Origin: Tethya wilhelma
Taxonomy: Eukaryota; Porifera; Demospongiae; Tethyida; Tethyidae
Direction of reading: 5' to 3'
Assembly: GCA_964030475.1 (NCBI GenBank)
Contig: CAXIPT010000008.1
Location: 3,844,568 to 3,908,567 of the forward strand
Length of the DNA stretch: 64,000 nt
The translations under genes and the position numbers were made by a program. The notes beneath the pieces are model-generated. The model was not told where the DNA came from. It saw only the letters and a program-made list of their open reading frames with translations, and searched no databases. Shown here piece by piece: positions 1 through 15,500 of the stretch. How positions within the stretch are numbered: position 1 is the first letter of the stretch; every line of letters starts with the position of its first letter.

Positions 1-167
1 AGTTTACATGAAGTTTAATTGAAAGTGAAACTTAAATATTTAACATTTGAGTGTCTTGCATGTACTCACCTCTCCTAGTATTGTCACACAAACACAATCA
101 TTCTCTCTCTTTATTCTACTTTCCTTCTTTACTAAATTTCTCTCTCTTCCCCTCCCTTTCTTCACAG

Positions 168-3100
168 GCTTTTGACCTGGCTGGAAATTCACAGCCATTT
201 GCAGTGACTATTCAGATCCTCCTTGTGAATGACAATGCTCCAGTTTTGCTACTTGATGGTAGAAATGGACAGGTTAACTATAACACTGTCTTCTTTGAAG
301 GCCAGGATTATCTTGGTGGTCCAGAGCCTGTGAGGCTTTCAGATAAACTGGAGATTTTGGATGACGATGCTGGACCAAAGTTTTTGCTGAATGCAAATAT
401 TTTCATCAGTCCAAATGGTATACACTTACACATGTATTCATGCTCTAGCTGCATCACAATTTACAACAGCTAGCATGCATCTATACAAACCACTGTTGGA
501 AGTTGTGAAGCTGGCTGTATGATAAGTAATATGTATTTTTGTCACAACGATGAAAGAGATCTCTCTTCCTTATCTTTTTTTTATGTGCAGAATCTACTTC
601 ATTTGATGCACTAGTTCTAAGCTCGAATGGAACATATTTGGCTAATTCTTATGGCATCAATATCACTCAGAATATAGAGCAGTCCATCCAGCTGTCCAAC
701 AGGGCCTCTCAGGCAGCTTACCAGTCAGTGCTAAGAGAAATCTGGTTTGTAAATTCTGCAGATGAACCCGGCAATGCTACACGTACAGTGTCCTTTGAAA
801 TCATCGATCATGGATTCGAATCAACAGCTATTACAGTTGTGAACATTCATCCAACGAACGATCCGGTGTTCTTCAACTTTATCAACAAGATACTTACCTA
901 CGATGAATCCACCCGCTTTCTAATTCCATTATTTGATTCCCAAGATCAGGTTTCCGATTCTGATAGCGACGGCAACCTGTTGGAAAGAGTAACTATTACA
1001 CTTATTGGTGGATTGGACTACCCCCATGATATACTGATGGCCGATGCTGGTAGCAGTGGTCTTGATATCAATGTGCTCTCTACGACTGAAAATGTAACTC
1101 TTACCATCTCTGGTGCTGGAGATCTGACCTTGTATCAGTCTATTCTCGAGACAGTGACGTACGTTAATACATTTCCAGGCATCAGTCAAGCTCCAAGGAC
1201 TTTGCAAGTTGTCACATTTGACGGGATGACTGAATCGCCTCCTTTTGAGATTGTAATTGAGATTGAACCATTCAATGATGGACCACTCTGTTACTTTGAT
1301 GATTTCATTTTGGTAAGTAATGTTGCGGTGGTGATTACTACTCCATTAGGATCCTTATGAACCTACTTTCAAAACCCTGCTGTACTTTACTTCATTATAC
1401 TGTACTCCACTCCACTATACCATCACTCCACTATATTGTACTCCATTCCACTTCACCCCATGCACTTCACTGTACTCCACTCCACTTTGTCAAAACATAC
1501 CCCTCCACTTCACTAAACCTACCCCCTCCACTTCACTAAATATGCCCCCTCCATTTCATTGCATATAATTATACCCACATTTTGGCACTAATCACGTGTG
1601 TCATGTGCAATAATGACAACCTTATATTTTGCTTAGAATACAATCTTCATAAACTTTTGTGACTGCAGGGTATAACAACTGCCAGTGTTGAGTTCTTTGA
1701 AGAGAACCCCCCACTGACTATTGCGTCATCCTTTGGCCTGGAGGACTTTGATGATGAAGACACTACATCTTCATCATTTGAAGTGGTGGTGACATTGTCA
1801 AGTGCACTGAATAGACCAAATGAAGGGTTGAATTTTACTACCATGGGGACCAGTGTTAGTGTTGATTCTTATTCAACAGGCTTCACCATTGTATACACTC
1901 TACGTGGGAGCAACAGCTATTCTGAATACCAACAGGTAAGTACATTTTATATGAAGAATCTTCTTGCAGCTGTAATTATATTTCAAGCAGTATCAACAAT
2001 AATGCTATTACCTTGTTTTAGGTGCTGCGAAGTATGCAATACTTCAACGATGTTGATCAGCCTAATGGTCAAGAGAATCGCATTGTGTCTGTATCACTTC
2101 CAAGCACTGCTTCATTTGAAGCTTGTAATGTTACTGTCATTGTAGTGAACGTACCAGATCCTCCTGAGGTTAATCTACCTGAAGGGTAAGTAATGATAAA
2201 TAATACCCATTCAATGAATATATTCGGGAAGGTTCGTGTTAAGTAGACATAGATTTGGAGGGAGGGTTGTGTTGTAGAAAAACAAAAAAAGTTGTTGGTC
2301 CTGGGGAACTAGTTAATAATACTATTAGCTCTCAGCTAGCTCCAGTTGCTTTGTTAGCCATCTATACGTGGTTAACCCGTATAGAGGGGGGAAAATAGAA
2401 TCTAAGAGCTAAAAGAAAAACTAGTTGTAATTACAAAACGATTCTACTTTGCCTCTCTACTTCTGCAGATACTCTGTTACCTTTGTGGAGGATGGTCCAG
2501 CCATTTATCCATTGAATACTACAGACTTTAGTATCACTGATGATGACAACATTTACCTTCTTCGAGTCACTGTCACCATTCAAAATGCCGATTCTCTTCG
2601 CCCGGGAGTTGACGACCAGTTGTTTGCAGAATCCAACAATGAGTTCAGTGTGAGCCAAAATGGCACCACTCAGATCGTCATTGAAGCTACAGATCCATTA
2701 AGATTCTACAGACGTCGTGAAGAGTTTGTGGATTTTCTGCGTACTGTTGGCTTTACGACCAATGACCAAGCTCCTTATGTTGTACGGAACTTGACTGTTT
2801 TGGCCGAAGAACATCCGTTGGGAGAATCACAAAGTGTACCAGCTGCCATTCCAATTGTGGTCGAACCTGTGAACGATTTTCCCATTCTCAGGTCTAGCCA
2901 GAATTCCGAGTTTCAGTTAGATAATTATCTTCCTGAAGAGACGAATAATCTTGGATACAACTCATCTGCTCTCCGGTCAGAAAACAATGTTGATGATATT
3001 GATCGCAATTCGCCTATTTCCACTGACTTTATCGGTCTGGCATTTGTTTCTGTGAGGGTAAATCAAGACCTTGGAGTTTGGCAGTACTGGAATATGACTA

Positions 3101-6100
3101 TTGGAGATTGGATATATTTTCCTACCACTTTGTCCGATTGCTTTCCTCTCTTTGTTGATCCTGAGACAGCTGTACGATTTTTGCCTCTTCCTAACAGTAA
3201 CAAAAGTGATGGAGACACAACTGTGAGGTATCGGGCATGGGACGGAACTTCAACTGAAGTGACATGTGTCAACAATGTTTTTGAGATCACAGAAGGTGAG
3301 TTGAGTATAATTAGCGAATGTTTGCTTATTGTATAGTGTCTTCTTTTCCCCCATGTATTGCCTATTACTTGTATCATACATGCATGCATGCATGTAGAGT
3401 CTTCAATAAGCAGGGAGGTTCTGAATTTCACCTTCACTGTTGTCTACCTGAACCGAGCTCCTGTCATTTCCCAGCCACAACACTCTCTTCCCAGCATCTC
3501 CGAAGATGTGGTGAGTTCAGGCAATCCTGGAGCTCAGGTAGGCAGCCTAGCTAGTGCCGTTGCCAGTGACATGGACGATTCTGATCTTGGACTCGCTGTG
3601 ACGTCTTCTGACCAAACAAATGGTGCTTGGGAGTATAGACAATCTGGTTCCACTCAATGGGTCCCTTTCCCAAGTCATATATCAGTAAATTCTTCACTCT
3701 TGCTAGGTAGCGATGATTGGGTCAGGTTTTCTCCCAGTGAGCATTATTTTGGCAGTAGCCAATTCACTGCTCATGCCTGGGACAATAGTAGCAATATCGC
3801 TATCACAGATATTGTCTCTTCTGATCCCTATTCTGGTCCATTCTCAGTTGATAGCACTGTCTTTAGCATTGAAGTGGTCCATGTGAATGATCCTCCACGA
3901 ATTGATCTTGACATAGTTTCCATCACGTACACTGAGAATGCACCGCCACTTCAGATATTTCAGAGTGATCTGGACATTACTGACGTGGATGACATGGAAC
4001 TATCGTCCGCTACTGTCACTCTTGAGTGTCAAAACTGTGAGCCTCAGGACAGCTTTTTAGATTTTGATTTGGGGAGTGGGTTTGTTTCGTCCGGTGTAAA
4101 CCACCTTCCCTCTTCCAGCGATGCAATTGTCTCCCTACACGCAGCTATGATGTTCAACGTGCAAATTGTCTCTCTCAATGCTGCTTATACTCAGCTACTA
4201 ATAACTCCATTTTCATCAGCTGATAGCAGTATCGCTGCATTCACACAGTATCTACAATCTTTACACTATGTAAATACCGACCAAGAGCCTTCGGACGCTC
4301 CCAGGACCATCACACTGATCGTCAACGATGGTACTGATTCTTCCAATTCGGTACAAGTGCAAGTTGACATCACACCTGTGAATGACGAGACTCCATCCAT
4401 TACTCTACCATATGAGGTGCTCACTTACATCGAAGACTCAGAAGCTGTTCCTCTCTTCACCTCGAATATCACCATCACTGATCTTGATGACAACAGCCAG
4501 TTCTTACTGTACGAGGCAAGTGTGCAACTAGAAGGTGCAGATTTAGAATTTGAAAGCCTTGTGGTCGATTGTACGCTTGTACCAATCTTGACCTGCTCCT
4601 TTGATAACGATACTCTCACCGTCAGTGGTGCTGCCAGTGTATCCACCTATCAGTATATCATGAGTAGCATAATTTATGAAAATGTTGCTGATGAGACCAC
4701 CGATACTCCAAGGAGAGTTAACTTTGCTGTCTACGATGGAATGTTTTGGAGCATCCCTGTTCAGCTCACGATTGAAATTGAACTCATAAATGATCAACTT
4801 CCTGTTCTTTCTCCAAGTACTTCCAGTGTGATTTTCATAGAAGTGAATCCAATGTCTCCCCCCATACGTATTGCTCCAAATGTGACAATATCTGATCCTG
4901 ATCGAGGGATGTTTCCTGTACATTCACTTCAGGCACAGATTCTTAACCCACAAAATCCAGGAGAGGAAGCAATTCGACTGCCACGAGGAATGCGTCTGCC
5001 ACCATTTGTAGTTGGAAATTTTTCAGATCCTCTTAATGTGATTTTTACACTAGCACCAAATGCAGTTGGCATGAATAACATGACCTTGACTGGCTTGTCT
5101 CTTAGAGTTGTCCAAAACATCATAAGGAATTTGAGGTACATGAACAGAGCAGATCAACCAGCTGGGAGTGGCAGGAGAATTGAAATCACAGTTTATGACG
5201 ACCTGACTGAGCAGGGCGTGCAGCCATCACAACCAGCTGTCATTGATATAAACTTTGTATTTGAAGACGACCTTCCAGAAGTTGAACTGAACAGTTTCCT
5301 AGTGATGTACACGGAAGGACAGGACCCTCAAGAAGTGGTTGTTGCACCAGCTGCAGAGGTGATAGATGTAGACAATGCAGAAATCTCCGGACTCTTGATT
5401 GAACTCATTCCCAGCAATGCCAGCATCGATACGTCTCAGGAAATCATACGTGTCCAGCTTCCTAGTGATGGCTCGATCTACGAAAATAGTTCTTCTTTGT
5501 CCTCTCAACAGTCCATTCATCTTGTAGGTGTAGCAGCAGTTGGTAACTACACTAATGTTTTGCGCACCCTAACGTACAACCACACCATAACGTTTGGCGA
5601 TCCAGACAGTGGTATACGCGTGATTCGAGTGACCCCTGTAGACCTGAATGGCCAGCTTGGAGTCATGGATGAAGTCAGAATCACATTCAATACCACTGAC
5701 AATCCACCAGTGTTGGACCTCAATGGTCCACTTCCTGGTCGCAACTATACTACTGTGTTCTTTGAAGAAGACTATCCGGTATTTTTGGTTTCAGAGAATT
5801 TCACCCTCTTCGATGTCGACTCCCCTGGCCTTTCTTCTGTTGTGATAACACTCTTGCCCGGATCTGGTGATGCTGAAGGAATTATGGTTGAAAACTCAAG
5901 TATCTCTTTGTCCATTGACAAACAGCAAACTGACCCTTACGTCATCACTCTGAGTGGCCAACCACTTGCTCCTGAGGAAGATTTTGTAGACATACTTCTC
6001 ACACTGCAGTATGCTAATGGTGAAGATGAACCCACAGTTGGCACACGAACGATCCAAATTGTAGCCAGTGATGGAAATGGAGCTTCTGAAGCCTACTCAT

Positions 6101-6520
6101 TTGTTGATATTGAGCTTTCGAATGACCCACCAATAGTTTTAATCAATGGAGGAGAGTTAGACTACTCAACAAACTTTTCTGAAGAAGGTATCCCAGTTTT
6201 CATCGCACCTAACCCAGAAGTGATTGATGCCGACAGTTTGTTGACTGAGCTGAGGGTAGTTCCAGTGGTCTCCTTCTCTGGAGATGAAATTAATGCCTCT
6301 GTACCACTCTTCTTTGATGAGGACATGGGCTATTATGTTGCAATGTTTGACCCATCATCACCAAGTGATGTTGAATCCCTCTTGTCGTCAGTGACCTTTC
6401 GAAGTTCGCTCTTGGAGCCTGAATCAGGAGAGAGGTATTACTGTTTGTCGGTTGTAGATGACGAAGGACTTGAGGGTCTTGATGTTTGCACTACTATAAC
6501 TATCATCTTTATGAATGATA
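168..6520 (+). other. N-terminal block of adhesin-like beta repeats
   Basis: About ten repeats of roughly 110-140 residues (spliced) follow one pattern: a VNDxPP linker, often then LDLNGP; an acidic FxEEGxPV strand; an IxDxD turn; LTLSGxAS; YxxxLxxLxYxN; an EP turn; R-x-I; and a closing DG. Linker starts are near 228, 857, 1273, 2148, 3886, 4379, 4790, 5266, 5698 and 6119. Two other repeats (near 2872 and 3447) are of a different kind, with GxWxY, VRFxP and RAWD motifs. Similar repeats are known to me from very large bacterial adhesins; no fold assignment was computed here. Confidence 0.7.
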
Positions 6521-9500
6521 ACACTCCAATGTTCGATGAGCCAAGCTACTTTGGTGAGGTGCAGGAGAGTAGACCAAACACCTTTGTGTTACAACTCACG
6601 GCAAGTGATGAGGATGCTGTCAATACACCCACTCTACTCATTTTCAGCATTGTCGATGGAGACGATTGTATGACTGATTTCAGTGGGAATGGCTTCCTTG
6701 CTCCAGATGCTGATGATCAACCATGCAGGTTCACGATTGATAATACAACGGGCACAGTGTGGACAACTGACACGCCTCCTGATCGTGAAGAAAGGGATTC
6801 TTATTTCCTCACCGTGTCTGTTTCAGACGGAGATCGTGAGAGCTATGCCAATGTCAACATCACCATCATAGATCTAGACGATGTTGCTCCCATCTTTGTT
6901 CCAGATTTCTATTCTATCACCATCCCCCTCGGTGCAGGTGTCAATTTTACGATAGCTGAGCTGAACGTTGAAGATCCTGATTTGGGATTCGTCACCGTTT
7001 TCCAGTTCACAATGAACCCTCCTGTGCTAACAACACTATTTGAGATAGATGTTGCTACAAACAGAGTATTCCTTGCTGTTCCAGAGAACCAGCTCCCTTC
7101 AGATATCCGTCAATACAACATCACGTATGAAGCAATCGACAGTGGATTTACCTCTTCACCAACTATGGCTACTGTTCAAGTGAACGTCATACTTAATGAT
7201 GCCGATCCTATGTTTGATGAACAAGTCTACACTGTGACCATCATGGAGAATGCCGATACTGATGATGTAATCCTTCGTGTGCAAGCTAATGATACGGACA
7301 GTGGATCTAATGCAGAAATACGCTACTCTATTCCCCAGCAGAATTCACCAATCTCGATTGATGAGCTCACTGGTGAAGTGATTCTTACATCTATGCTTGA
7401 TTTTGAAACGACACGACAGCACAATATCACAGTCGTGGCATCCGATCAAGGCCGTCCTGTTCGCAGTGGTACAGCACAAATTGTCATAAATGTGCTAAAC
7501 TTTAACGAATTCTCGCCAAGATTTACACAAATGATATACACTGCCTCTGTCTGTGAAAGCACTCCGGTTGGTTACGAAATCCTACAGGTAGAGGCAGTAG
7601 ATGGTGATGCTGATAACTTTGGTGAAGTCACATACCAGATTTTTGGTGAAGAAAACTGCATGGGGTGCTTATTCTTGAATTCATCCACTGGTGTCATCTC
7701 GCTAGCTAGAGAGCTCAACTATGAAGAGCTTTTCATGAACTTTAGGATATTTGTCTCAGCAAGAGATGGTGGATTTAGGTTTAGCAATGAAGTTGATGTG
7801 GAGATAACTGTCCTAAATGACAATGAATATCCACCAGAGTTTCAGTTTGAGGTACTCCAACTGATAGTCCCAGAGAACTACCCTGTTGGCAACCCTCTAC
7901 CGGTGGAGTCTAGATACCAACCACTCGCTGTCGATATGGATGCTTGTGATGTTGACATGTGCGATGGGTCTGAGATTATATCAAATGCCTCGTGTTCAAG
8001 TACAGCTGGCCTCTTGTACAGCATAGTAGGTGGTAATGAGGATGAACTCTTTCAAATCAACCCAACAACTGGTGCCATTTCTCTTTCTAGTACTCTTGAC
8101 TTTGACACTGAGCAGCATCGTTTCTTTGAAATACAACTCAGTGTCACAGATGGAGAGTTTAATTCTACTGCAGCTGTCCAGATCACCATTAGTGATTTCA
8201 ATGACAATCTGCCAGTCTTTGAAAATTCATCTTATGCCATAAACATACCTGAGAACACTCCAGTTGGGACTGAGATACTGACAGTATCAGCAAGTGATCT
8301 TGATCCTACATCTAGCATTAGATATTTCCTAAGAGGCTTCTTTGCTGAAGACTTTCAGATCAATGTCACAACTGGTGTGATAACTGTTGCCGAAGTGCTT
8401 AATTTTGAAGCTATTAGTTTGTACCAACTCACAGTTTATGCTATAGATATGGACTCACTTCAAATACCCCCACCTGATGAGCTTATCGGAGGCAACATTA
8501 CAGCTGTGTCTCTTGAAATTTCACTGGATGATGTGAATGATGTCGTACCAGAATTTGAACAGCTGGAATACACCTTCTTCGTCACTGAGAATGAGGAGCC
8601 AGGATTTATTGATGTGGTTCGAGCAAATGATCTAGATACAGGTCTTAGTTCTGTCTTGCAGTATTCCATCAGCAATGTGAACCCAGGAAATGCAACACTC
8701 TTCAGCTTAGACCCAGAAACGGGAATGCTTTCCTCTACTGTCGTCTTTGATCGAGAAGAGTACAGTGAGTATGTTTTGGAGATTGAAGCCCAGGATGGTG
8801 GGGAGCCATCTCTTACTGGTTCAGCTGTTGTTATCATAGAAGTGCAGGATCAAAATGACAACACACCCAGGTTTTCACAGGATGTGTACTCCTTGAATGT
8901 TTCTGAAAGTACCCCACTTAATTTTGAAGTTTTCACGATCAACGCTTTTGATCCAGATGAACGTGAAAATGGTGATCTGAGCTTCACATTCCTCTCTGGT
9001 AATGATTTAGGTCACTTTTCTATCAACGAGATCAATGGCCTAATTACAGTCACTGGAATCCTGGACCGTGAGGCAATTGAAGAGTACACTCTTGTGGTTG
9101 AAGTTTCAGATTTTGGTTCCCCTCCAAGAAGTTCCACTGGAATCGTCTTTATCACGGTAACCGATGAAGAAGATAACCCTCCTGTGTTTGATGAAGATGA
9201 ATACAGAGCTGAGATAAATGAGAATTCTCCCAATGGTACTTTTGTTGTACAAGTTCAGGCCACAGACACAGACATTGGAGCCAATGCAGTGACAAGATAT
9301 CGGTTTGGGCCAGTAATGGGTGTCCCGTACGCTTTTCAGATTGACTCTGAATCAGGAATTGTCACAGTTGCAAACTCTCAGCTATTAGATCGTGAAACCA
9401 CTCCAGTGTTTGTGCTAACTGTTGAAGCCTTCAACCCTTACAATGCTGACAGTCTTTCAAGCTTTGTCAATCTTACCGTTAGTCTAATTGATGAAAATGA

Positions 9501-12500
9501 TGAGGCTCCTGTTTTCGATCAGGAAATATTCACTGTGTCTGTTAATGAAGATGTTTCACTTACAGATGTAGAACAGGGAACAGAAGTTCCTGGATCTGGA
9601 ATTGTTCCCAATTCTGGTATGGGATCTAGTCCAGCTGGTCGATTCATCACTCAAGTGACTGCTTCTGATGGTGACTTGCCCAATACACCAAACTCACAAT
9701 TCCAATATTCACTACTGTCAAGAGAAGGGAGTGAAATTTTTGAAATAAATCCAGATAGCGGCTACATTTTTACGTTCCAACCTCTTGACAGAGAATCTGT
9801 TGACCGCTACGAGCTAACAGTCCAAGCTACCGACTTTGGAAATCCAGCTCAGTCTAGTTTTGCTGAAGTTATCATTAATATTGGCGACCTTAATGATAAC
9901 ATTCCCATGATCTTGCAAGATACATACAACATTTCTGTAATAGAGGACATTTCCAATCAAAGTGAGATACTGCGTATACAGGCAACTGATGCAGACATTG
10001 GCTCTAATGCAGACCTGAGGTTTTCCATTCCAGATTCACCTCTCCCTTTTGAAATCGACAGCATTACTGGCCAGATCCGAACCACAATGCCTTTGGATAG
10101 GGAAACAGTCCCATTCTACCAATTCTCTGTCATTGTGTCCGATCAGGGAATGCCTGCTCTTGCATCTGTGACAAATATTGAGATCACTCTGAGTGATGCC
10201 AACGACAACGCCCCCATTATTACACCACAAGAATTCAGTGTTGTACTAGAGGAGAACCTGGACATTGGAACCATTATTACAGTGTTCAATGTTGTAGACA
10301 TTGATGAGGGAGAAAACGCAACCTCAAACATCACCCTGTCTGGTGAATCCTCAAGTTTCTCCATCGACAACTTTGGAACGCTACAAGTCTCGGGAATTCT
10401 TGACTATGAAACTGATCCAGAAGTAGTCTTCTTTGTGATTGCACGAAATGTGGAGATACCCCGCTTTGCTGATACTGCTGAGGTAACCATCCAACTTATT
10501 AACTTGAACGATAATCCTCCAGTTGTACATTTTGGAGAGTCTCAAATAGAATATTTTGAAAGACAGATGCAACTCACCTTGGATATAGGAGCCTTCATAG
10601 TGGATGATGACGGAATAAATGTAACTAGGATTGTGGATGGCATTGTTGAATTCGAAAGTTCTAATCCACTAGAGCCAAGTTTTCCATTTGTACCAAGCTC
10701 GGATGGTCTATACGTTCCATACAATTGTCCCTATGAATTCCCAAAGGACAGCAAGTTTGAGTCATGTGGAGTGCCAGTTGAGAATGTCCTTACACGGCCA
10801 AACTTTGACAGGATTATAAACCTTGATGAAGGGGATATTTCTGATGATACAATCCTCTTTAACGCTTCCCGTTCACAATATGCTCGTAGGAGTGTTTCTA
10901 CATCATTTGGAAGCTCAGGTTTAACACTTGCTACTTGGATATGGGTAGCACCTGTCTCTCCACCTGCCACAATGACTATTGTATCCAAGTCTGCTTCTTC
11001 TCTCATCTATTCTCTGTACTGCACTGCAGGACTTGATCTTGGATTTCAGTATCGAAACAATCAGAACAGTGAAAGGAATATCCTCTTTGCTGGTGTCTGT
11101 GCTCAGCTGCAAGATTCTTGGCACCATCTTGCTGTTGTTCTAGACAACTCTGCTCCTTCACAGTGGGAAGTCACTGTATATATTGATGCTAACCCATACC
11201 AAACCCAGCCCATTGAGCCACCTATAGATACTAGAGGAACAGTCTCTGTAGGTGCTAGAACTATAGCTGGAGTGAATACTGCAAGACGAGACTTCTTCAA
11301 TGGAAGATTGCACATGCTTATACTCAGTTATTCAGCAGCTGGTAGGAATAACATCAATTGTGCAATTGGCTGTGGTGTAGCACTCTTCTCTACACTTGAG
11401 AATACCCCTATTGTGTCTTTCTACGACTTTACAAGAAGAGCACTGATCTTCAATGGAACAAACAGTGTAGAAGTGTATGAAGTGTTTTTGAACTCTTTGG
11501 TACTGTCACTGCCATTTCGCGAGCCTTTCTCCAGTTCATATTCAGTTTCATACACAGTGCAAGATGACTTCTTCAATTGCTTGCCAACTTTTATCACCAT
11601 TTCCCTTGAACCACAGAATGACTTTCAACCAGAGCTGACCCTCAGTGGTGCTTTCCCACCAGATGGTGATGTGAATTATGCCACTGACTTCATTGAAGAG
11701 GGTGGTCCTGTCCCTGTTGTGAACCAGGACGAATTCTCCCTAACTGATGAAGATCTAGTTGCATTCACCTACACAATCACGGTGGCAATTGTGGATGCAC
11801 AACCTCCCGGTTCTGCTGAAGTACTTGCAGTTCAAATGGTCCCTGAGGATATGAATAGTACATATGATAACTACATCCTCACACTTACCGGTAACCTACC
11901 ACTGCCAATGTTTGAGGAAGTTGTCCGCACATTGACGTACAACAACATGGATGATGAACCAGAAGGTACATCAAGGCAGCTTCTCTTCACTGTGTCAGAT
12001 CCACCAGAGCCTGACATAATGGCAACAACAATCATTCAGCTTATACCAGTGAATGATCAAGCTGTTGTGAATGTGTCTTTCAGGAGAGCTCAATACAGTG
12101 AAGGTGAAGGAGCTGTTCTTGTTCTGGAGAGTAGCAATATTGAAGACAGTGATAACACAACATTGGTTTCTGCAAGCGTGAGCTTGATAAATGCACTTGA
12201 CGGGAATCAAGAGTTGCTCAATGTTAGTACAGCAGGTACTGATATCCAAGCTACCTACAATAGTACTGCTAATGTACTCAGTCTGAGTGGCCTGGACACT
12301 CTTGAGAACTATGCTGCAGTGCTTCAATCACTGACCTACGAACACATCAGCTTGACCGATCCCACCCCAGGTCAACGAAGGCTCTCCATTGTCGTGTTTG
12401 ACGGCATTGATGAAAGTGAGGCCATAGTGGTACCGCTCTTCTTTGCAGCTGTCAATGATCCTCCTGTTCTCGATCTCAATGGGCCTACAGTAGGTGGCTC

Positions 12501-15500
12501 CAATTTTGTAGCTACTTTTACTGAAGATGAAGATACTGTGATAGCAATTGTTTCACCCGATGCCCAATTGTTTGATGTGGACAATACATCCATTGCCTTT
12601 GTGAACGTCACACTCTCTCCAGTGCTGGATGTTGGACAAGAAATGCTACTGCTTACTGATCGTGACAGAGTGTATACAGATACAGACTTCTTCATCACAA
12701 CTCAGGCTGGTCCCGGTGATGTCAACATCTTCTTGCGTGTAATTCGTACCTTACAGTATCAAAATCTTGCCGAAGAGCCAACTGGTGGAATTCGTAATGT
12801 CACATTTGTAGCAAGTGACGGTATAAGTGAAAGTGAAACTGTGACCACAACAATAACAATTGAAACAGTCAATGATCGGCCGGTTCTAGATATTGACATC
12901 TTGAATCCGGAACCTGGGTATCAGACACGGTTTGTCGAGAATGGACCACCAGTTTTCATAACTTCTCCTAATGTCAGTATATCTGACAATGATGCTGGAG
13001 CAAACGTAACAATGATCATGATTGTGATCCGAAATGCATTTGATCTTCTTGATGAGAGAATTGATTCAACTGATCCTTCTGTGATAGTTACTCCATTCAC
13101 GTCCAGTCAATCTCGATCCTTTTTGATAACTCCAGAAGACGGCTCTCTTGAGCTTGTAGAAGACATTCTAACAACTCTGATGTACATCAACACTAGAAAT
13201 GAACCAACATTTCAAGATAGGATTATTGCCGTATCTGTTTCAGATGGTATCGTCTTCAGCAACAGCGAATTGGTAGTGATCCAACTGGAATCGGACAATG
13301 ACAACCCACCACAGTTTGTACAGCCATTCTATTCTCGTTCCACTCTTGAGGAATCAGTCCCCAATGTTAGTGTTGTTACTGTTACAGCTGTGGACTTGGA
13401 TGGAGGTGTGGACGGTAGTATTACCTACGAAATTGTAAGTTCTGACCCTCCAGAGGGCATTCGCCGCTTTACAATAGACAATAATGGTACTATTTACACT
13501 GTTGAGCCCTTAGACAGAGAAATGGTTGATGCTTACAGCCTGAATGTGAGTGCAACTGATGGTGGAATGCCACCAAGCATTGACTACGTAACAGTATTTA
13601 TTTCTGTTCAAGACATAAACGACCAATCCCCAGTTTTCCAACCAAATACAGACTTCAACCTAACCGTTCTGGAGTCTCGTCCAATTGACTTCACAATAGA
13701 CACTGTTGAAGCTACAGATGCAGATATTGGCACTAATGCTGTCGTGATTTATGAGCTGAGAACAAGTGTACCACCATCTCCATTTGATGTAGAACCCGGT
13801 GGCCAGATCGTAGTCGCCCAGGTCCTTGATGCAGATAGTGACACAGCAGTTTATACTTTAAGCATTGTTGCAAGAGATAATGGTACACAGCCGCAGAGCA
13901 CTGAAGCACAGTTCACAATCACCATTCTTGATGTTAATGATAATCCACCACAGTTTACACCAGAGCCCAACTTCGAGGGATTCATTCAAGAAAATCTCCC
14001 ATCTGGCACGTCCATCTTGACAGTTAGTGCCATTGACATTGACTCAGGATCAAATTCTGAGGTGTCATTCAGTTTTGCCAACTCTCAGTTTGCTGATGTA
14101 TTCACTATAGACCCAACCACTGGTGAAATTTCCACCTTAGTACCATTGGATCGTGAAACTATTGATAACTACTCATTCATTGTCATAGCTACAGACAGTG
14201 GAACTCCTAGCATGTCTTCAAGCGCTCAAGTGTTAGTCGTGGTTACAGATGAGAACGATAATGCACCCATATTCTTCGAACCACGATATACAGGAATGGT
14301 GAGTGAAAATGCTGCTACAGGAACATCAGTGCTGCAGGTACTAGCCACTGACAGGGATGTAGACCTCAATGCTCAACTCTCCTACAGAATTGTGCCCAAT
14401 TCAGCAATAATGCCTCTGTTTGCTAACAGTCCTCTCTTCTACATTGATCAGATGACGGGTGAAATTTTTGTAAATGCATCAGCCGATTTTGAACTCCAGA
14501 ATGTTGTTGAATTTACCGTTGAAGCACAAGACTTTGGCACTCCATCACTCGTTGGCAGTGTCACAGTCAGTGTGACAATCATTGATGAGAATGACAACTC
14601 ACCGGTGTTTTCTGAAATGATATATCAAGCATCTGTGGATGAAAATGAAGCAGGACTACCGGTCATCAGTGTCTTTGCTGATGATGCCGATTCAAATGAA
14701 AATGGACAAGTTAGCTACTCTCTTTTGGATGATTTTGGTCTCTTTACAATCAATCCTGATACAGGAGCCATTTCAACAGCTGCTCCTCTCGATTTCGAGA
14801 CAGTCTGTTTCCATCGTATTGTGGTCATTGCCAGTGATAATGGAACACCTTCCCGTAGCACAATGGTTCTTGTCGAAGTTACTGTGCTACCAGTACATGA
14901 TGTACCACCAATGTTTTCACTGGGTAGCTTTACTGGCTCTGTAGGAGAGAATCTTCCGTCTGGAAGTATTGTCATTCAGGTGACTGCTCTTGATGGTGAT
15001 GAAGCAACTTGTGATGAAATTGTCAATTCTGTAGCGTCTGGTTCAGGACTTGGTGACATTACTGTTGAACTAACTCAAGCTGATCTGGAGTACTACCTAC
15101 TAAACCATGAAGATGTGTTCACCATTGATAGAGTTAGTGGCACCATCACAACATTAGTTCAGCTTGACAGAGAAACCGTGGCCCAGTACACACTTAATGT
15201 GCAAGTTCGAGATCCAGCAAATCTAGTTGGTGATGCAATTGTTACAGTGAACGTCCTGGATCAAAATGACAATTTCCCTAGCTTTTCTCCTCCTTCATAC
15301 ACTTTTTCTGTTGCTGAAAATAGTGCTGTGGGTACTTCTGTATTTCAAGTCACTGCCTTTGATCCTGATTTTCTCGATCAGGGAAGGTTGGTGTACAGTC
15401 TCAGAAATGAGCGTGGCTTGTTTGAAATTGACAGTCAATCTGGTGTGATTTCCGTTTCACGGTCGATAGACTTTGAGAGTATCGGTAATATGATTGAATT

